Notes: generated by a model not told the origin, from the letters alone. A stretch of DNA of 36,858 nucleotides from Chromatiales bacterium (GCA_020631335.1 JAHDHK010000019.1:1-36858), one strand, 5' to 3'; counted from the stretch's first letter, positions 23,669 through 32,414 are shown. Translations and numbers: made by a program.

Positions 23669-24456
23669 CTCTGCTGGCTGTAGACAACCTCAAGGTCATG
23701 TTTGGCGGAGTTACCGCAGTTGACGGCTTCAGCTTCGACATGACGCGTGGAGAGGTACTGGCGTTGATCGGGCCGAACGGTGCCGGAAAGTCCACTGTGT
23801 TTAATGCCATCAGCCGGCTATATGCCGCCGCCTCCGGTCGCATTCAATTTGACGGACGCGATATCACCCGGTTGAGTGCGCACCGGGTTGCCGGGCTGGG
23901 TATTGCGCGTACCTTTCAAAACACCGAGTTGTTTGAGCATGCCACAGTCCTGCAAAACCTTTTGATCGGTCGCCATACCGCCAGGCGCACCGGGTTGTTC
24001 CGGCATTTGTTTTTTACCTCTGCTGTTCGTCGCGAAGAAATAGCACATCGTGAGTGTGTTGAAGAGATCATTGAGTTTTTTGATCTGCAGGCCTATCGCC
24101 ACAGTTTGATTACAGCGTTGCCTTACGGGGTGAGAAAAATTGTCGAGATCGCCAGAGCCGTTGCCAGTGAGCCCGAGTTGCTGCTGCTCGATGAACCTGC
24201 GTCCGGATTGTCGGCAGAAGAGGCGAGTGATATGGCTTTCTGGATACAGGATCTGCAAAAAGACAAGGGCATCAGTATCCTGATGGTAGAACATAATATG
24301 GCGCTGGTAGGGCGCACTGCTGACCGTGTAGTCGCGCTGGCAGAAGGCAGGCTGCTTGCAGCCGGCACACCGGCGGAGGTACAGCAGCATCCCGATGTTA
24401 TAGAAGCGTATCTCGGGGTGAGTGCCGATAACACACAGAGTGTGTCAGGTGGCTGA
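23665..24456 (+). CDS. livG: ABC transporter ATP-binding protein (LivG)
   Basis: ATPase subunit of the LIV-type importer, 263 residues. Walker A is GPNGAGKST (36-44), the LivG-specific insert GIARTFQNTELFEHATVLQN follows, the ABC signature is the variant LPYGVRKIVEIARAV, Walker B is LLLLDEPASGLS and the switch His is in MVEHNM. The signature begins LPYG instead of LSYG or LSGG, a mild deviation. ATG 23665 overlaps the livM stop (ATGA), showing translational coupling. It forms a heterodimer with LivF, whose gene overlaps its end. Confidence 0.94.
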   Translation: MTLLAVDNLKVMFGGVTAVDGFSFDMTRGEVLALIGPNGAGKSTVFNAISRLYAAASGRIQFDGRDITRLSAHRVAGLGIARTFQNTELFEHATVLQNLLIGRHTARRTGLFRHLFFTSAVRREEIAHRECVEEIIEFFDLQAYRHSLITALPYGVRKIVEIARAVASEPELLLLDEPASGLSAEEASDMAFWIQDLQKDKGISILMVEHNMALVGRTADRVVALAEGRLLAAGTPAEVQQHPDVIEAYLGVSADNTQSVSGG

Positions 24457-25222
24457 GCCACTGCTCGTCGTGCAGAACCTTGAAACCTACTATGGTCCGG
24501 TCATGGCGCTGCGTGGCGTGAGTATTGAGGTTAATCGCGGCGAGATAGTCTGTGTGCTGGGGGCTAACGGTGCGGGTAAAACCACTTTGTTAAGAACCAT
24601 CAGCGGCATACTCGACGCACACAAAGGGCAGGTTGCTCTGGCAGGCAAGCCTGTCACGACCTTTGCGCCTGAAGCCATCGTGCGTGAAGGGATAGCGCAT
24701 GTCCCGCAGGGCAGAGAAGTATTTCCGTTAATGTCTGTACTGGATAACCTCATGCTGGGCGCCTACACCCGCAGAGATCGTTCTTCGATCATGCAGGAGC
24801 TCGATGTGATATTTAATTATTTTCCTGCACTGGTTGAGCGGCAGAAGCAACTTGCCGGTACGCTGTCGGGCGGGCAACAGCAAATGCTGGCTATTGCCAG
24901 AGCGCTGATCATGCGGCCGAACATTATGCTGCTCGATGAACCGGGGCTGGGCCTGTCGCCAAAGCTGGTAGCGGAAATTTATCAGATCATCACGCGGCTG
25001 AATCAGGACCTGGGTGTGACCATGCTGGTGGTAGAGCAAAATGCCAGAACGGCGCTTGAAGTGTCCAGCCGTGGTTATGTGCTGGAGCTGGGTCGAGTGG
25101 TGTTTGATGGCAGCGCAGCGCAGCTATTGGACACTGCGGATATTCAGGAGTTTTTTCTCGGGGCCGCACAGAACCCCTCTGCGACTGGTGGTCGCTGGAA
25201 GCGTAAAAAGACATGGCGCTGA
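24449..25222 (+). CDS. livF: ABC transporter ATP-binding protein (LivF)
   Basis: Second ATPase subunit of the LIV-type importer, 257 residues from GTG 24449. Walker A is GANGAGKTT (38-46), signature LSGGQQQMLAIARAL, Walker B IMLLDEPGLGLSP, followed by LVVEQNARTAL with the usual Gln-Asn in place of the switch His-Asn. GTG codons at 24422 and 24440 are also in frame, but only GTG 24449 gives the canonical short N-terminus MAEPLLVVQNLETYYG; it overlaps the livG stop by eight bases. The last ~15 residues (GGRWKRKKTWR) are basic and overlap the start of the ligase gene by ten bases. Confidence 0.93.
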   Translation: MAEPLLVVQNLETYYGPVMALRGVSIEVNRGEIVCVLGANGAGKTTLLRTISGILDAHKGQVALAGKPVTTFAPEAIVREGIAHVPQGREVFPLMSVLDNLMLGAYTRRDRSSIMQELDVIFNYFPALVERQKQLAGTLSGGQQQMLAIARALIMRPNIMLLDEPGLGLSPKLVAEIYQIITRLNQDLGVTMLVVEQNARTALEVSSRGYVLELGRVVFDGSAAQLLDTADIQEFFLGAAQNPSATGGRWKRKKTWR

Positions 25223-27075
25223 GTCATCAACAGACACACAGTGATGGATTGATCGGACCGGAGCAGTTGATCTCTGTACATGGATGCAGCACGGTGGCGA
25301 GCCTGTTCCGCTACCAGTGTCAGCAAAAGGCAGCTGTTGTTGCCCACCGTGAAAAAACACGCGGGATATGGCGCTCAAAAAGCTGGAGTGACTACTACCA
25401 CGATGCCTGTTTAATTGGTGCCGGGTTGGCAGCCTGTGGTATGAAACCGCGAGACCGTGTAGCAATACTCTCAAAAGATAATCGCTACTGGCTGTGTAGT
25501 GATATGGGTATTACCGTGGCGGGAGGCATACCTACCGGTGTGTATACCACCGATTCCGCGGAGCAGCTTGCTTATATCGTTAACGACAGTGGTGCGAGCT
25601 TCCTGTTTGTTGAAAACGATGAGCAGCTGGACAAATTCCGTCAGCGTGAATCACAGATGCCGTCCCTGCTGAAAGTCATCGTTTTTGAAAAAGACGGATT
25701 AAGAGACCTTAACCATGCCGGTGTGATCTTCATAGACGACCTGATCAAACTCGGCGAAACATTTCTACAGGCGAATACCGGCTATATCGACGCGCAAATT
25801 GATAGCTTGTGTGCCGAAGATACCGCACTGCTGATTTATACCTCGGGCACCACCGGCCAGCCCAAGGGTGCGATGCTTACCCATCGAAATGTGATTTTTC
25901 AACTCAGCATCTGCCAGCAGTTGCTCGATATACGCGATACTGATGAGCAGTTATGTTTTTTGCCACTGTGTCATATTTATGAAAGGGTGCTGTCAGCGCA
26001 CCTGCCGCTGATGACCGGGACTACGGTCAACTTTACCGAAAGTGTTGATACCGTCTTTGACAATATGCGTGAAGTATCACCGCACACTTTTTCGGCGGTG
26101 CCCCGGTTCTGGGAAAAAGTCTATTCACGGGTTCGTATACATCGTGCCGAGGCAACCGCCGTCGGCCGCTGGGCGCTTGACGCGGCTGTCAGTGCCGGGC
26201 TGGCATTGCATCAACAGCCGGGTGCATGGATAAATCGATGTCGCTATGCGTTTTGGAATTTCCTGGTATTGCGAAACCTCAGGCGGTTGCTCGGGATGGA
26301 TCGTATGCGCAGAGGCGGTAGTGGTGCAGCGCCGGTCAGTGTTGAGCTGCTGCACTGGTTTAATGCTATCGGCGTTCCATTGTACGAAGGCTATGGTGCA
26401 ACCGAAACCACTGCTGTCATCAGTGTCAACACGCCTGATGCGAACCGCTTCGGCAGCGTGGGGCGGCCCCTGCCGGGTACTGAAGTTCGAATTGCAGATA
26501 ACGCAGAAATTCTTGTTCGCGGCCCGCATGTGTTTAAAGGCTACTGGAACCAACCGGAAGCCACCGGTGCTGTATTTGACTCTGATGGATGGTTCCAAAC
26601 CGGTGACACCGGTTCAATGAGTGATGGCTACCTGAGTATTGACGGCCGGATTAAAGACATCATCATCACTGCAGGTGGAAAAAATATTTCACCGTCGGAC
26701 ATTGAAAGCCGGCTGAAATTTTCTGCTTATATTTCCGATGCGGTGGTGCTGGGCGACCGTCGTAAATATCTGACCTGCCTGATCATGATTGATCAGGAAA
26801 ACGTAGAGCAGTTTGCTCAGTCTCAGCGCGTGCCGTTTTCGGACTTCGCGTCATTGTGTGCGGCTGAAGCCGTCGTGGACTTGATTCAGTCCGAAGTAGA
26901 AAATGTGAATAAAACGGTATCGAGGGTAGAGCAGATAAAAAAGTTCCGCCTGATTGATGTGTTGCTGCAGGCTGAAGATGATGAACTGACACCGACCATG
27001 AAGCTTAAGCGTGATCTGGTCGGGAAGCGCCATGCAGCATTGATAGAGTCGATGTATCATGACAGTGACCGGTAG
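25213..27075 (+). CDS. AMP-dependent acyl-CoA ligase (long-chain FadD-like)
   Basis: ANL-superfamily ligase, 620 residues, which activates a carboxylic acid to its CoA thioester via an acyl-adenylate. The AMP-binding P-loop is LIYTSGTTGQPKGAMLTH (207-224). YEGYGATETT is A5, GWFQTGDTGSMSDGYLSIDGR is A7/A8 (partly quoted: DGRIKDIIITAGGKNISPS), and the C-terminal catalytic lysine is expected in PTMKLKRDLVGKRH. The length and the motif PLCHIYERV match the long-chain/FACS-like group often encoded within LIV transporter operons. It starts inside the livF end (overlap 10 bases). Together with the racemase it suggests import of a branched or side-chain-bearing acid that is trapped as CoA ester. Confidence 0.92.
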   Translation: MALSHQQTHSDGLIGPEQLISVHGCSTVASLFRYQCQQKAAVVAHREKTRGIWRSKSWSDYYHDACLIGAGLAACGMKPRDRVAILSKDNRYWLCSDMGITVAGGIPTGVYTTDSAEQLAYIVNDSGASFLFVENDEQLDKFRQRESQMPSLLKVIVFEKDGLRDLNHAGVIFIDDLIKLGETFLQANTGYIDAQIDSLCAEDTALLIYTSGTTGQPKGAMLTHRNVIFQLSICQQLLDIRDTDEQLCFLPLCHIYERVLSAHLPLMTGTTVNFTESVDTVFDNMREVSPHTFSAVPRFWEKVYSRVRIHRAEATAVGRWALDAAVSAGLALHQQPGAWINRCRYAFWNFLVLRNLRRLLGMDRMRRGGSGAAPVSVELLHWFNAIGVPLYEGYGATETTAVISVNTPDANRFGSVGRPLPGTEVRIADNAEILVRGPHVFKGYWNQPEATGAVFDSDGWFQTGDTGSMSDGYLSIDGRIKDIIITAGGKNISPSDIESRLKFSAYISDAVVLGDRRKYLTCLIMIDQENVEQFAQSQRVPFSDFASLCAAEAVVDLIQSEVENVNKTVSRVEQIKKFRLIDVLLQAEDDELTPTMKLKRDLVGKRHAALIESMYHDSDR

Positions 27076-27122
27076 GGTAATCACACTTGCCGGCTCAGTA
27101 TGGTTGTTACGATTTTGATTTT

Positions 27123-27145
27123 GCCCCGCATCCAACAGGCGGGGC
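27123..27145 (+). promoter_or_regulatory. GC-rich intra-operon hairpin before the binding-protein gene
   Basis: GCCCCGC (27123-27129) pairs perfectly with GCGGGGC (27139-27145) around a 9-base loop, directly upstream of the GAGGAAAG ribosome binding site. No T-run follows, so it is not a terminator. Such hairpins can protect a downstream message end after processing, which would let the binding protein be made in excess; that role is inference. Confidence 0.55.
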
Positions 27146-27157
27146 TGGTGAGGAAAG

Positions 27158-28321
27158 ATGAAAGTAATCAAGGTAGTTGTCAGTCTGTATCTGGTTTTGT
27201 TACTCAACACGGTGGCGCTGGCTGAAAGTCAGGGCGTATCCGATACCGAAGTCATTATTGGCAGCATGAATGACCTGTCAGGCCCGTTTGCGGCATTTGG
27301 CGCGCCTGCCGCGCAAGCGGCGCAACTCTACTTTGATGAAGTCAATGCCAATGGCGGTGTGCATGGCAGAAAAATCCGGTTTGTTGTCGAAGATCACGGC
27401 TACCAGGTGCCCAAAGCAGTACAGGCCACTAACAAGCTGGTCAACAGAGACAAAGTTTTTGCCATGCTGTTGTCTCTGGGCACGGCGCACAATATGGCAG
27501 CATTCAAACTGCTGGACAGAAAAGGCATCCCCAATGTCAATCCGCTCACCGGTGCCCGGCAAATGCTGCAATCACCGGTTAAGTACAAGTTTGCAGGCAC
27601 CGCGAGCTATTACGATACGGTTCGTGCTGCAATTGCCTATCTGGCCGGCGACCAGCCAGCGAACAATATCTGCACCATGTTTATACCGAGTGATTTCGGT
27701 AAGGAAATACAGGCCGCTGCCAAAGATGAAGCCGGCGCTCTGGGTCTTAGCTATGCCGCGGAAACCACCCACAAGCCCGATGAAACCGACTTTGTCGGTG
27801 CCATCGGTAAGCTTAAAGAAGCACAGTGCGACGTCGTGGCCGTCGCCCTCTCTGTGCGTGGCGTGATTACCGCGGTCGCCACCGCAAAGAAAATCGGCTG
27901 GGACAACGTTCGATTTGTCGGCTCCAGTGCGGCTTTTCATACTGCAATCGCCAAAGTGCCCGGCGGTGTCACAGAAGGTTTTTATGCCGGCTCAGGCTGG
28001 GAAGATCTGGAAGCCCGTGTTGAACAGCCGGGTGTGTCTGAATGGATAAAGAAATATACCGCAGCCACCGGTGAGAAGTTTCCGGGGACCGGCGCGGTGC
28101 TCGGACGTTCCGCTGCAGAAGTCATGGTGCGCGCGCTTGAAGCAGCAGGGCGTGAGCTGACTAACGAAGGATTTGTGGCAGCGATGGAGTCACTCGACTT
28201 CGACGATATCATTGCCGGCACACGGGTGAAAATGAGCGCTGATGACCATGTCGCGGCAGATGAAATTATTATTTCTCAGGTACGTAACGGTTCCTGGGTG
28301 GTTCTTGATAAAATAGAGTGA
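27158..28321 (+). CDS. livK: ABC transporter substrate-binding protein (LivK-type)
   Basis: Periplasmic receptor of the LIV-type importer, 387 residues. The Sec signal peptide is at 1-22 (basic MKVIK start, hydrophobic core, cleavage after ALA, then ESQGVSD). The type I periplasmic-binding fold is shown by VIIGSMNDLSGPFAAFGAPA near the mature start, NGGVHGRKIRFVVEDHGYQ and the later YGSF-like AAFHTAIAKVPGGVTEGFYA. It is the last gene of the run that starts at 17821, 82 bases behind the ligase and preceded by a strong hairpin. It is paired with an acyl-CoA ligase, so the ligand is probably a carboxylic acid, not an amino acid; sequence alone does not prove this. Confidence 0.93.
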   Translation: MKVIKVVVSLYLVLLLNTVALAESQGVSDTEVIIGSMNDLSGPFAAFGAPAAQAAQLYFDEVNANGGVHGRKIRFVVEDHGYQVPKAVQATNKLVNRDKVFAMLLSLGTAHNMAAFKLLDRKGIPNVNPLTGARQMLQSPVKYKFAGTASYYDTVRAAIAYLAGDQPANNICTMFIPSDFGKEIQAAAKDEAGALGLSYAAETTHKPDETDFVGAIGKLKEAQCDVVAVALSVRGVITAVATAKKIGWDNVRFVGSSAAFHTAIAKVPGGVTEGFYAGSGWEDLEARVEQPGVSEWIKKYTAATGEKFPGTGAVLGRSAAEVMVRALEAAGRELTNEGFVAAMESLDFDDIIAGTRVKMSADDHVAADEIIISQVRNGSWVVLDKIE

Positions 28322-28335
28322 CCATAACGGTGTCA

Positions 28336-28393
28336 GGTCTCTCCGGATGATATGTGTTATTGGTGTTATTCAACACACTTCTAAGGAGAGGCC
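28336..28393. repeat. Nested inverted repeat between convergent genes
   Basis: GGTCTCTCC (28336-28344) can pair with GGAGAGGCC (28385-28393, one G-T wobble). Inside them TGTGTT (28353-28358) pairs with AACACA (28372-28377). The loop also contains GTGTTATT twice. The structure sits between livK and the convergent DUF1349 gene and could slow or end transcription from either side, though no T-run is present. Confidence 0.45.
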
Positions 28394-28565
28394 AGCGCCA
28401 GGTCAATGGACAAGCCCGTTGCCCGCTTACTCATCGCAACCATAATATAGACGTAGAAATTCATCTGGCTGTAGTCAGTGAAAAACGCTAACGTGCTGGC
28501 AACCGGCGCGATTCATCTGCATCGAGAGAAAGCGTAGAGTTAAAAAGAATTCCACGGTCATCTGC

Positions 28566-29144
28566 TTAGTCATGGAGTGTGCGCGAAATTGGCTCACCAA
28601 GATAAAACTCGCTGTAAACCGCATTAAAACCCGCACGCTCCGGCGAGCAACACATCAGCCCGACCTGTGCCGTCGCAGGCAGGTTCAGATAGCCGAGCCG
28701 CATCAAATGCCATGTGTTGCTCTGATCAAGCATTTGAACACGAAGCACGTTGCCATGACGGGTCAGCCGGATCCGAACACCGGCATCTACTTTATCTGTT
28801 GTTACTTCAGCCGTAGACCAGTCCGACCAGCCATCACGTGTGAGTACAGTGCTAAGCTGTGCACGACCATCTGAATACTCCAGCCCGGTCTTCAGCCAGT
28901 GTTCATCATCAGCACGGATCATCAGGCCCAGCTGATCGTACAGTGTGTCGAACCTGGCGTGCAGTGTGACTTCTGCGCTGAAATCTCCCTCTACCTGACG
29001 ATAAAACAGGTGTCCGTCTCTGCGCACAAAATCGTAGAAGGTACGATTCCAGAAGTCAGTTTTATCTGCGGTGAAAACGCTCAGGCGATTGCCGTCAGTC
29101 GACCACTCCGGTGGCGGGGATTGCCACTGCAGTCCTTCATACAT
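28566..29144 (-). CDS. DUF1349 domain protein (concanavalin-like fold)
   Basis: Cytoplasmic protein of 192 residues (no signal peptide) that is essentially one DUF1349 domain, a concanavalin-like beta-sandwich related to the C-terminal module of some beta-xylosidases and to yeast YgiM-type homologues. Recognisable stretches are ADKTDFWNRTFYDFVRRDGH near 26-45, the conserved DQLGLMIRADDEHWLKTGLE (70-89), and GLMCCSPERAGFNAVYSEF near the end. Its biochemical role is unknown in general. The start is well supported (GAGGAA nine bases before ATG 29144). The gene follows the GGDEF-EAL gene on the same strand after 85 bases and could be read from the same transcript. Confidence 0.85.
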   Translation of the reverse strand: MYEGLQWQSPPPEWSTDGNRLSVFTADKTDFWNRTFYDFVRRDGHLFYRQVEGDFSAEVTLHARFDTLYDQLGLMIRADDEHWLKTGLEYSDGRAQLSTVLTRDGWSDWSTAEVTTDKVDAGVRIRLTRHGNVLRVQMLDQSNTWHLMRLGYLNLPATAQVGLMCCSPERAGFNAVYSEFYLGEPISRTLHD

Positions 29145-29229
29145 AACGGTTATTCCTCAGCAGATTTTTAGAATTTGATCATACCCCGTATTGCTGAATA
29201 TTACTCTGTATCGACGGCGTTGTGGTGGC

Positions 29230-31293
29230 TTACGCAGCAAGAAGACTGTTGTCGTCATTTCCATCGTTCCACTGTTTCAGCAGCTCAACAAGTGCCGATG
29301 CCGTTTGGGGCCTGCTATAGTGAAACCCCTGCACAATAGTGCAACCGAAAGAATGCAGCAGGTTACTTTGTTCTATCGTTTCTATCCCTTCCCCGATAAC
29401 CACCATGTTGATGTTTCTCGACATACCGATAATGCCTTCGACAAGTGCCTTGTCACTGTTTGAATCCGATATTGCATCGATAAAACTCTTATCGATTTTT
29501 AAGTAGTCAAAAGGATAATCTTTCAGGTATGTGAGTGAAGAGTAACCTGTGCCGAAATCATCCAGCGCCAGCGCGATACCCATTTCATGCAGCAGCACGA
29601 GGTTTCGACGGGTTTCGGCGTCATTGCCAATCAGTGATCGCTCGGTAACTTCAATACCGAATTGTGCCGGCGGTACGTTATATCGCTCAAGTGTGGTGAA
29701 TATGCTCTCTGCGAATCCCTGCCGGCTGAGCTGCTGGCTGGCAACGTTTACCGAGATATGCATAGATATCCCGTGTGTATCACACCACTCGCGATACTGC
29801 CTGGCTGCCTGTTCGATAACCCATTGACCGATGCCGAGGATCAGGCCGGTATCCTCTGCGATCGGTATAAACTCATCCGGTGGAATCATGACACCTTCCG
29901 GTGTCTTCCATCGTAACAATGCCTCTACACTGATTATCTGGTTGTTGCTCAGATCAACCTGTGGCTGATAGTACAACTCGAACGATTGGTAATCGATCAT
30001 CGCCGCTCGAAGTCGGGCTTCAATATTGAATTTTTTATCATTTGATTCAACCATGCAGGGCTGAAAGAAACAGGCAGTGTTACGACCACCGTGTTTGGCG
30101 CCATACATAGCGATATCTGCGTGTCGAATAATGTCTTCCAGTGTCTTGCCGTGCAGTGGCGCTACAGCGACACCAATACTGGGTGAAAGCGACAGATTAT
30201 ACTCGCGGTCTTCGAGTCGAAAAGCGGGGATAAACGCATCGATAAGATGTTGAATGTGTTCACGCACCTCTGCCTCTTGTGCATGTTCGGCTACCACCAG
30301 AAACTCGTCACCACCCAGCCGCGCAATGGTTGTGTTTTCAGGCAGATTATTCTGCAGTCTCATAGCGCTCTGTTTGAGTATTTCATCCCCCGCCAGGTGT
30401 CCCAGTGAATCGTTTATTTGTTTGAAGTGATCAATGTCGATCAGCATTACATAAATATTCTCATCCGCGGTGTTGAGTAAATTTTTCAGGTAACCAAGAA
30501 TCTGTCGTCGGTTCGGCAAACCGGTGAGTTCATCGAAATTTGCCTGATTGTGCAGCTTTTTCTGACTTTCCTCCAATTGTACTGTTCGCTCGAGCACCCG
30601 GTTTTCCAGTTCCTCGTTGAGCAGGTTTAATTGTATCTCGGCGTGAGCGCGCTTCTGCTGCTCTTGTCTGAACCGGCGTTTCCAGCGGAAGATTGCTCTA
30701 AACACAAAAAGCCAAAGTGCCGAGGTAGTCAGCAGACTGATCGCAACGATCAGGATGGCCGATTGAAATCTATATTGCAGCATTTCTCTGGTAGCCGCGC
30801 TTTCATTGGCCAGCAGAGTCAGTATGTTATTGATGCCTTTAGTGTAAGCGGCTTTGTTTGTGCGATATAATTCACCTTGAAGCAAATCAAGTGCAGCGGG
30901 GTTATTGCCGCGCTGAATTTCGTCAAACGCTTTAGTTTCAAGATCCACCAGCACTGAGTTTGCACTCTCCGTGGCTTTTACTGCATTGTGGATAGAGTCA
31001 CTATTGGCAAGCGCCAGTGTCTGGGCCAGTGTGCTGTCCAGTCGTTCCACTATCTGATCATAGCGCTGCAGCCAGCCTAACTCTCCACTATGGGCTGCCA
31101 GCAGTGTCGATGAAGTTAACTGCTCATCGTAGAGCAGTATGTTCGCGGCCAGATCTTTTAACCGGTTGTTGCGGGAATCGCTGGCACGGGTCTGCACATG
31201 ATTGTGGTAAAAAATGGCTGTCACCAGCAGCGTGGTTGCCACAGTAGCAAGTGCCACGATACTGGTCAGTCTTAACGGGAAGCGGAATTCCAT
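29230..31293 (-). CDS. Membrane GGDEF-EAL cyclic-di-GMP protein
   Basis: Dual-domain c-di-GMP enzyme of 687 residues from ATG 31291-31293. Membrane helices at about 9-29 and 177-197 flank a ~145-residue helical periplasmic sensor; a coiled coil follows at 205-250. The diguanylate cyclase domain has an intact GGDEF (327-331), with no RxxD inhibitory site ahead of it. The phosphodiesterase domain has EALLRW (458-463), DDFGTGYSSL, YLKIDKSFI and GEGIET, all consistent with activity. Both domains look competent; which dominates is not evident. A TTG start 63 bases upstream is possible but adds a non-membrane 21-residue head. It probably links an external signal to attachment or motility. Confidence 0.93.
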   Translation of the reverse strand: MEFRFPLRLTSIVALATVATTLLVTAIFYHNHVQTRASDSRNNRLKDLAANILLYDEQLTSSTLLAAHSGELGWLQRYDQIVERLDSTLAQTLALANSDSIHNAVKATESANSVLVDLETKAFDEIQRGNNPAALDLLQGELYRTNKAAYTKGINNILTLLANESAATREMLQYRFQSAILIVAISLLTTSALWLFVFRAIFRWKRRFRQEQQKRAHAEIQLNLLNEELENRVLERTVQLEESQKKLHNQANFDELTGLPNRRQILGYLKNLLNTADENIYVMLIDIDHFKQINDSLGHLAGDEILKQSAMRLQNNLPENTTIARLGGDEFLVVAEHAQEAEVREHIQHLIDAFIPAFRLEDREYNLSLSPSIGVAVAPLHGKTLEDIIRHADIAMYGAKHGGRNTACFFQPCMVESNDKKFNIEARLRAAMIDYQSFELYYQPQVDLSNNQIISVEALLRWKTPEGVMIPPDEFIPIAEDTGLILGIGQWVIEQAARQYREWCDTHGISMHISVNVASQQLSRQGFAESIFTTLERYNVPPAQFGIEVTERSLIGNDAETRRNLVLLHEMGIALALDDFGTGYSSLTYLKDYPFDYLKIDKSFIDAISDSNSDKALVEGIIGMSRNINMVVIGEGIETIEQSNLLHSFGCTIVQGFHYSRPQTASALVELLKQWNDGNDDNSLLAA

Positions 31294-31795
31294 TCTCTTG
31301 CCGTGCGGGTTGCCTGGTTGAAACGCAGGTGGGACATGCTGCAATCCAGCCTGCAATAGTGCAATAGCGGCCTGCTCAACCTTTTTTTAAGTCTGGCCGG
31401 CGTTTGTGCTTTTCTGCTAACGCTATGAAAAATAATGTAATTCGCTGTCGTTAGGCCAATCAACATACAGTGTCTTCAGTACACATTAACCCCGGTCATC
31501 TCATCTGAACCGGTATTGAACCTTTATCGACGAGACACAATTAGAGTCGAGTTACATTGGAAAAGGCCCACCGCGAGTCACAACTATTGCGCCAGATTCC
31601 TTTGGTAACTAATACGGCAGATTGGATGCGCCGCTGGAATCGTCAAGTTCAACAAACGCCAACGCACCGCCATACAGTCAGCAACCGCAAGTACGATGCG
31701 TCACCCGGGAAAGTGGTAACACGAATCAGATGCCTGATTGGTCACTGCAATGTGGCTGACATCTTATGTGGCACCTATGCACTGGGCGGGGAAAA
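31294..31795. other. Gene-free stretch upstream of the GGDEF-EAL gene
   Basis: About 500 bases without a convincing gene. An 80-codon frame on the plus strand from TTG 31557 to TAG 31799 has no ribosome binding site or recognisable content. A perfect tandem 8-mer TGCAATAG occurs at 31352-31359 and 31360-31367, with a third TGCAAT nearby, just upstream of the GGDEF-EAL start. The promoter of that gene should lie here, but no strong -35/-10 pair was found by eye. Confidence 0.45.
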
Positions 31796-32320
31796 TTAGT
31801 CGGTGTTGCTATTGGGTTTGAACTTTATCAATATTTCCGTGGCGACTTTTTCAGGAGAGGTTAATGTCGTTTGAATCTTATTGAACTGACGGTAAAACGG
31901 ATCGCTCTGCGTTTTAAGAGTCTGCATGAGGGCATGCTTGTCGACAGCCTGCGAAAACCGGGGCCTGTAAGTGTTACCTGAACAGTGATTCAATCTGTCG
32001 ACTAATTCCGGTAGCTCTGCTTCAAGGCAAAAGATGGTGCTGTTTTTTTCAAGGCGTTCAATGTTTTTGCGATTGAGAAAAAATCGACCACCGGTGGATA
32101 CGACTATTTCATCCATGTCACTTAAACTCGCTGCAACACGCTCTTCGATTATTCTGAATCGGTGTTCTCCATCTGTCTGAGCGAATAGATTTTTCACAGG
32201 GCCGTGCCTGTGGTTTATGTATTCATCAGTATCGATGAAATTCCAGCCGAGTTTAGCTGCCAAAAGTTTCCCGACTGTTGTTTTTCCGCTGCCCATGAGC
32301 CCTGTCAGGATCAGTTTCAT
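31796..32320 (-). CDS. Shikimate-kinase-like protein with altered substrate site
   Basis: P-loop nucleoside-monophosphate-kinase fold protein, 174 residues, most like shikimate kinase (AroK). Walker A is GLMGSGKTT (7-15), DTDEYI (30-35) has the metal aspartates, and GEHRFRIIEERV (51-62) carries the Arg-Glu pair that binds shikimate. Differences: the Gly-Gly-Gly substrate loop reads STGGRFF (third Gly is Arg79). The lid RPLL reads RPRF. The late Arg of the R-x-P-L-Y motif is replaced (QSDPFY). Shikimate kinase normally sits beside aroB; here the neighbour is tatD. It may phosphorylate something else. Starts at ATG 32318-32320. Confidence 0.8.
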   Translation of the reverse strand: MKLILTGLMGSGKTTVGKLLAAKLGWNFIDTDEYINHRHGPVKNLFAQTDGEHRFRIIEERVAASLSDMDEIVVSTGGRFFLNRKNIERLEKNSTIFCLEAELPELVDRLNHCSGNTYRPRFSQAVDKHALMQTLKTQSDPFYRQFNKIQTTLTSPEKVATEILIKFKPNSNTD

Positions 32321-32414
32321 TTTATTGCGAGCAATGAAGTTGTTTTGGTCAGTTATTTATTTGGATTGTTGTGCAATGATTCTAGTCGCGGTCAATATTT
32401 TCAAGGTCAACGGC

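Noticed and set aside
31294-31356. TTG start for the GGDEF-EAL protein 21 residues upstream
   Set aside because: It adds a polar, Pro/His-rich head before a clear membrane helix that starts soon after ATG 31291-31293.
31557-31799. 80-codon plus-strand frame before the shikimate-kinase-like gene
   Set aside because: TTG start, no ribosome binding site, no recognisable sequence or membrane segment, and it ends over the stop of the convergent gene.
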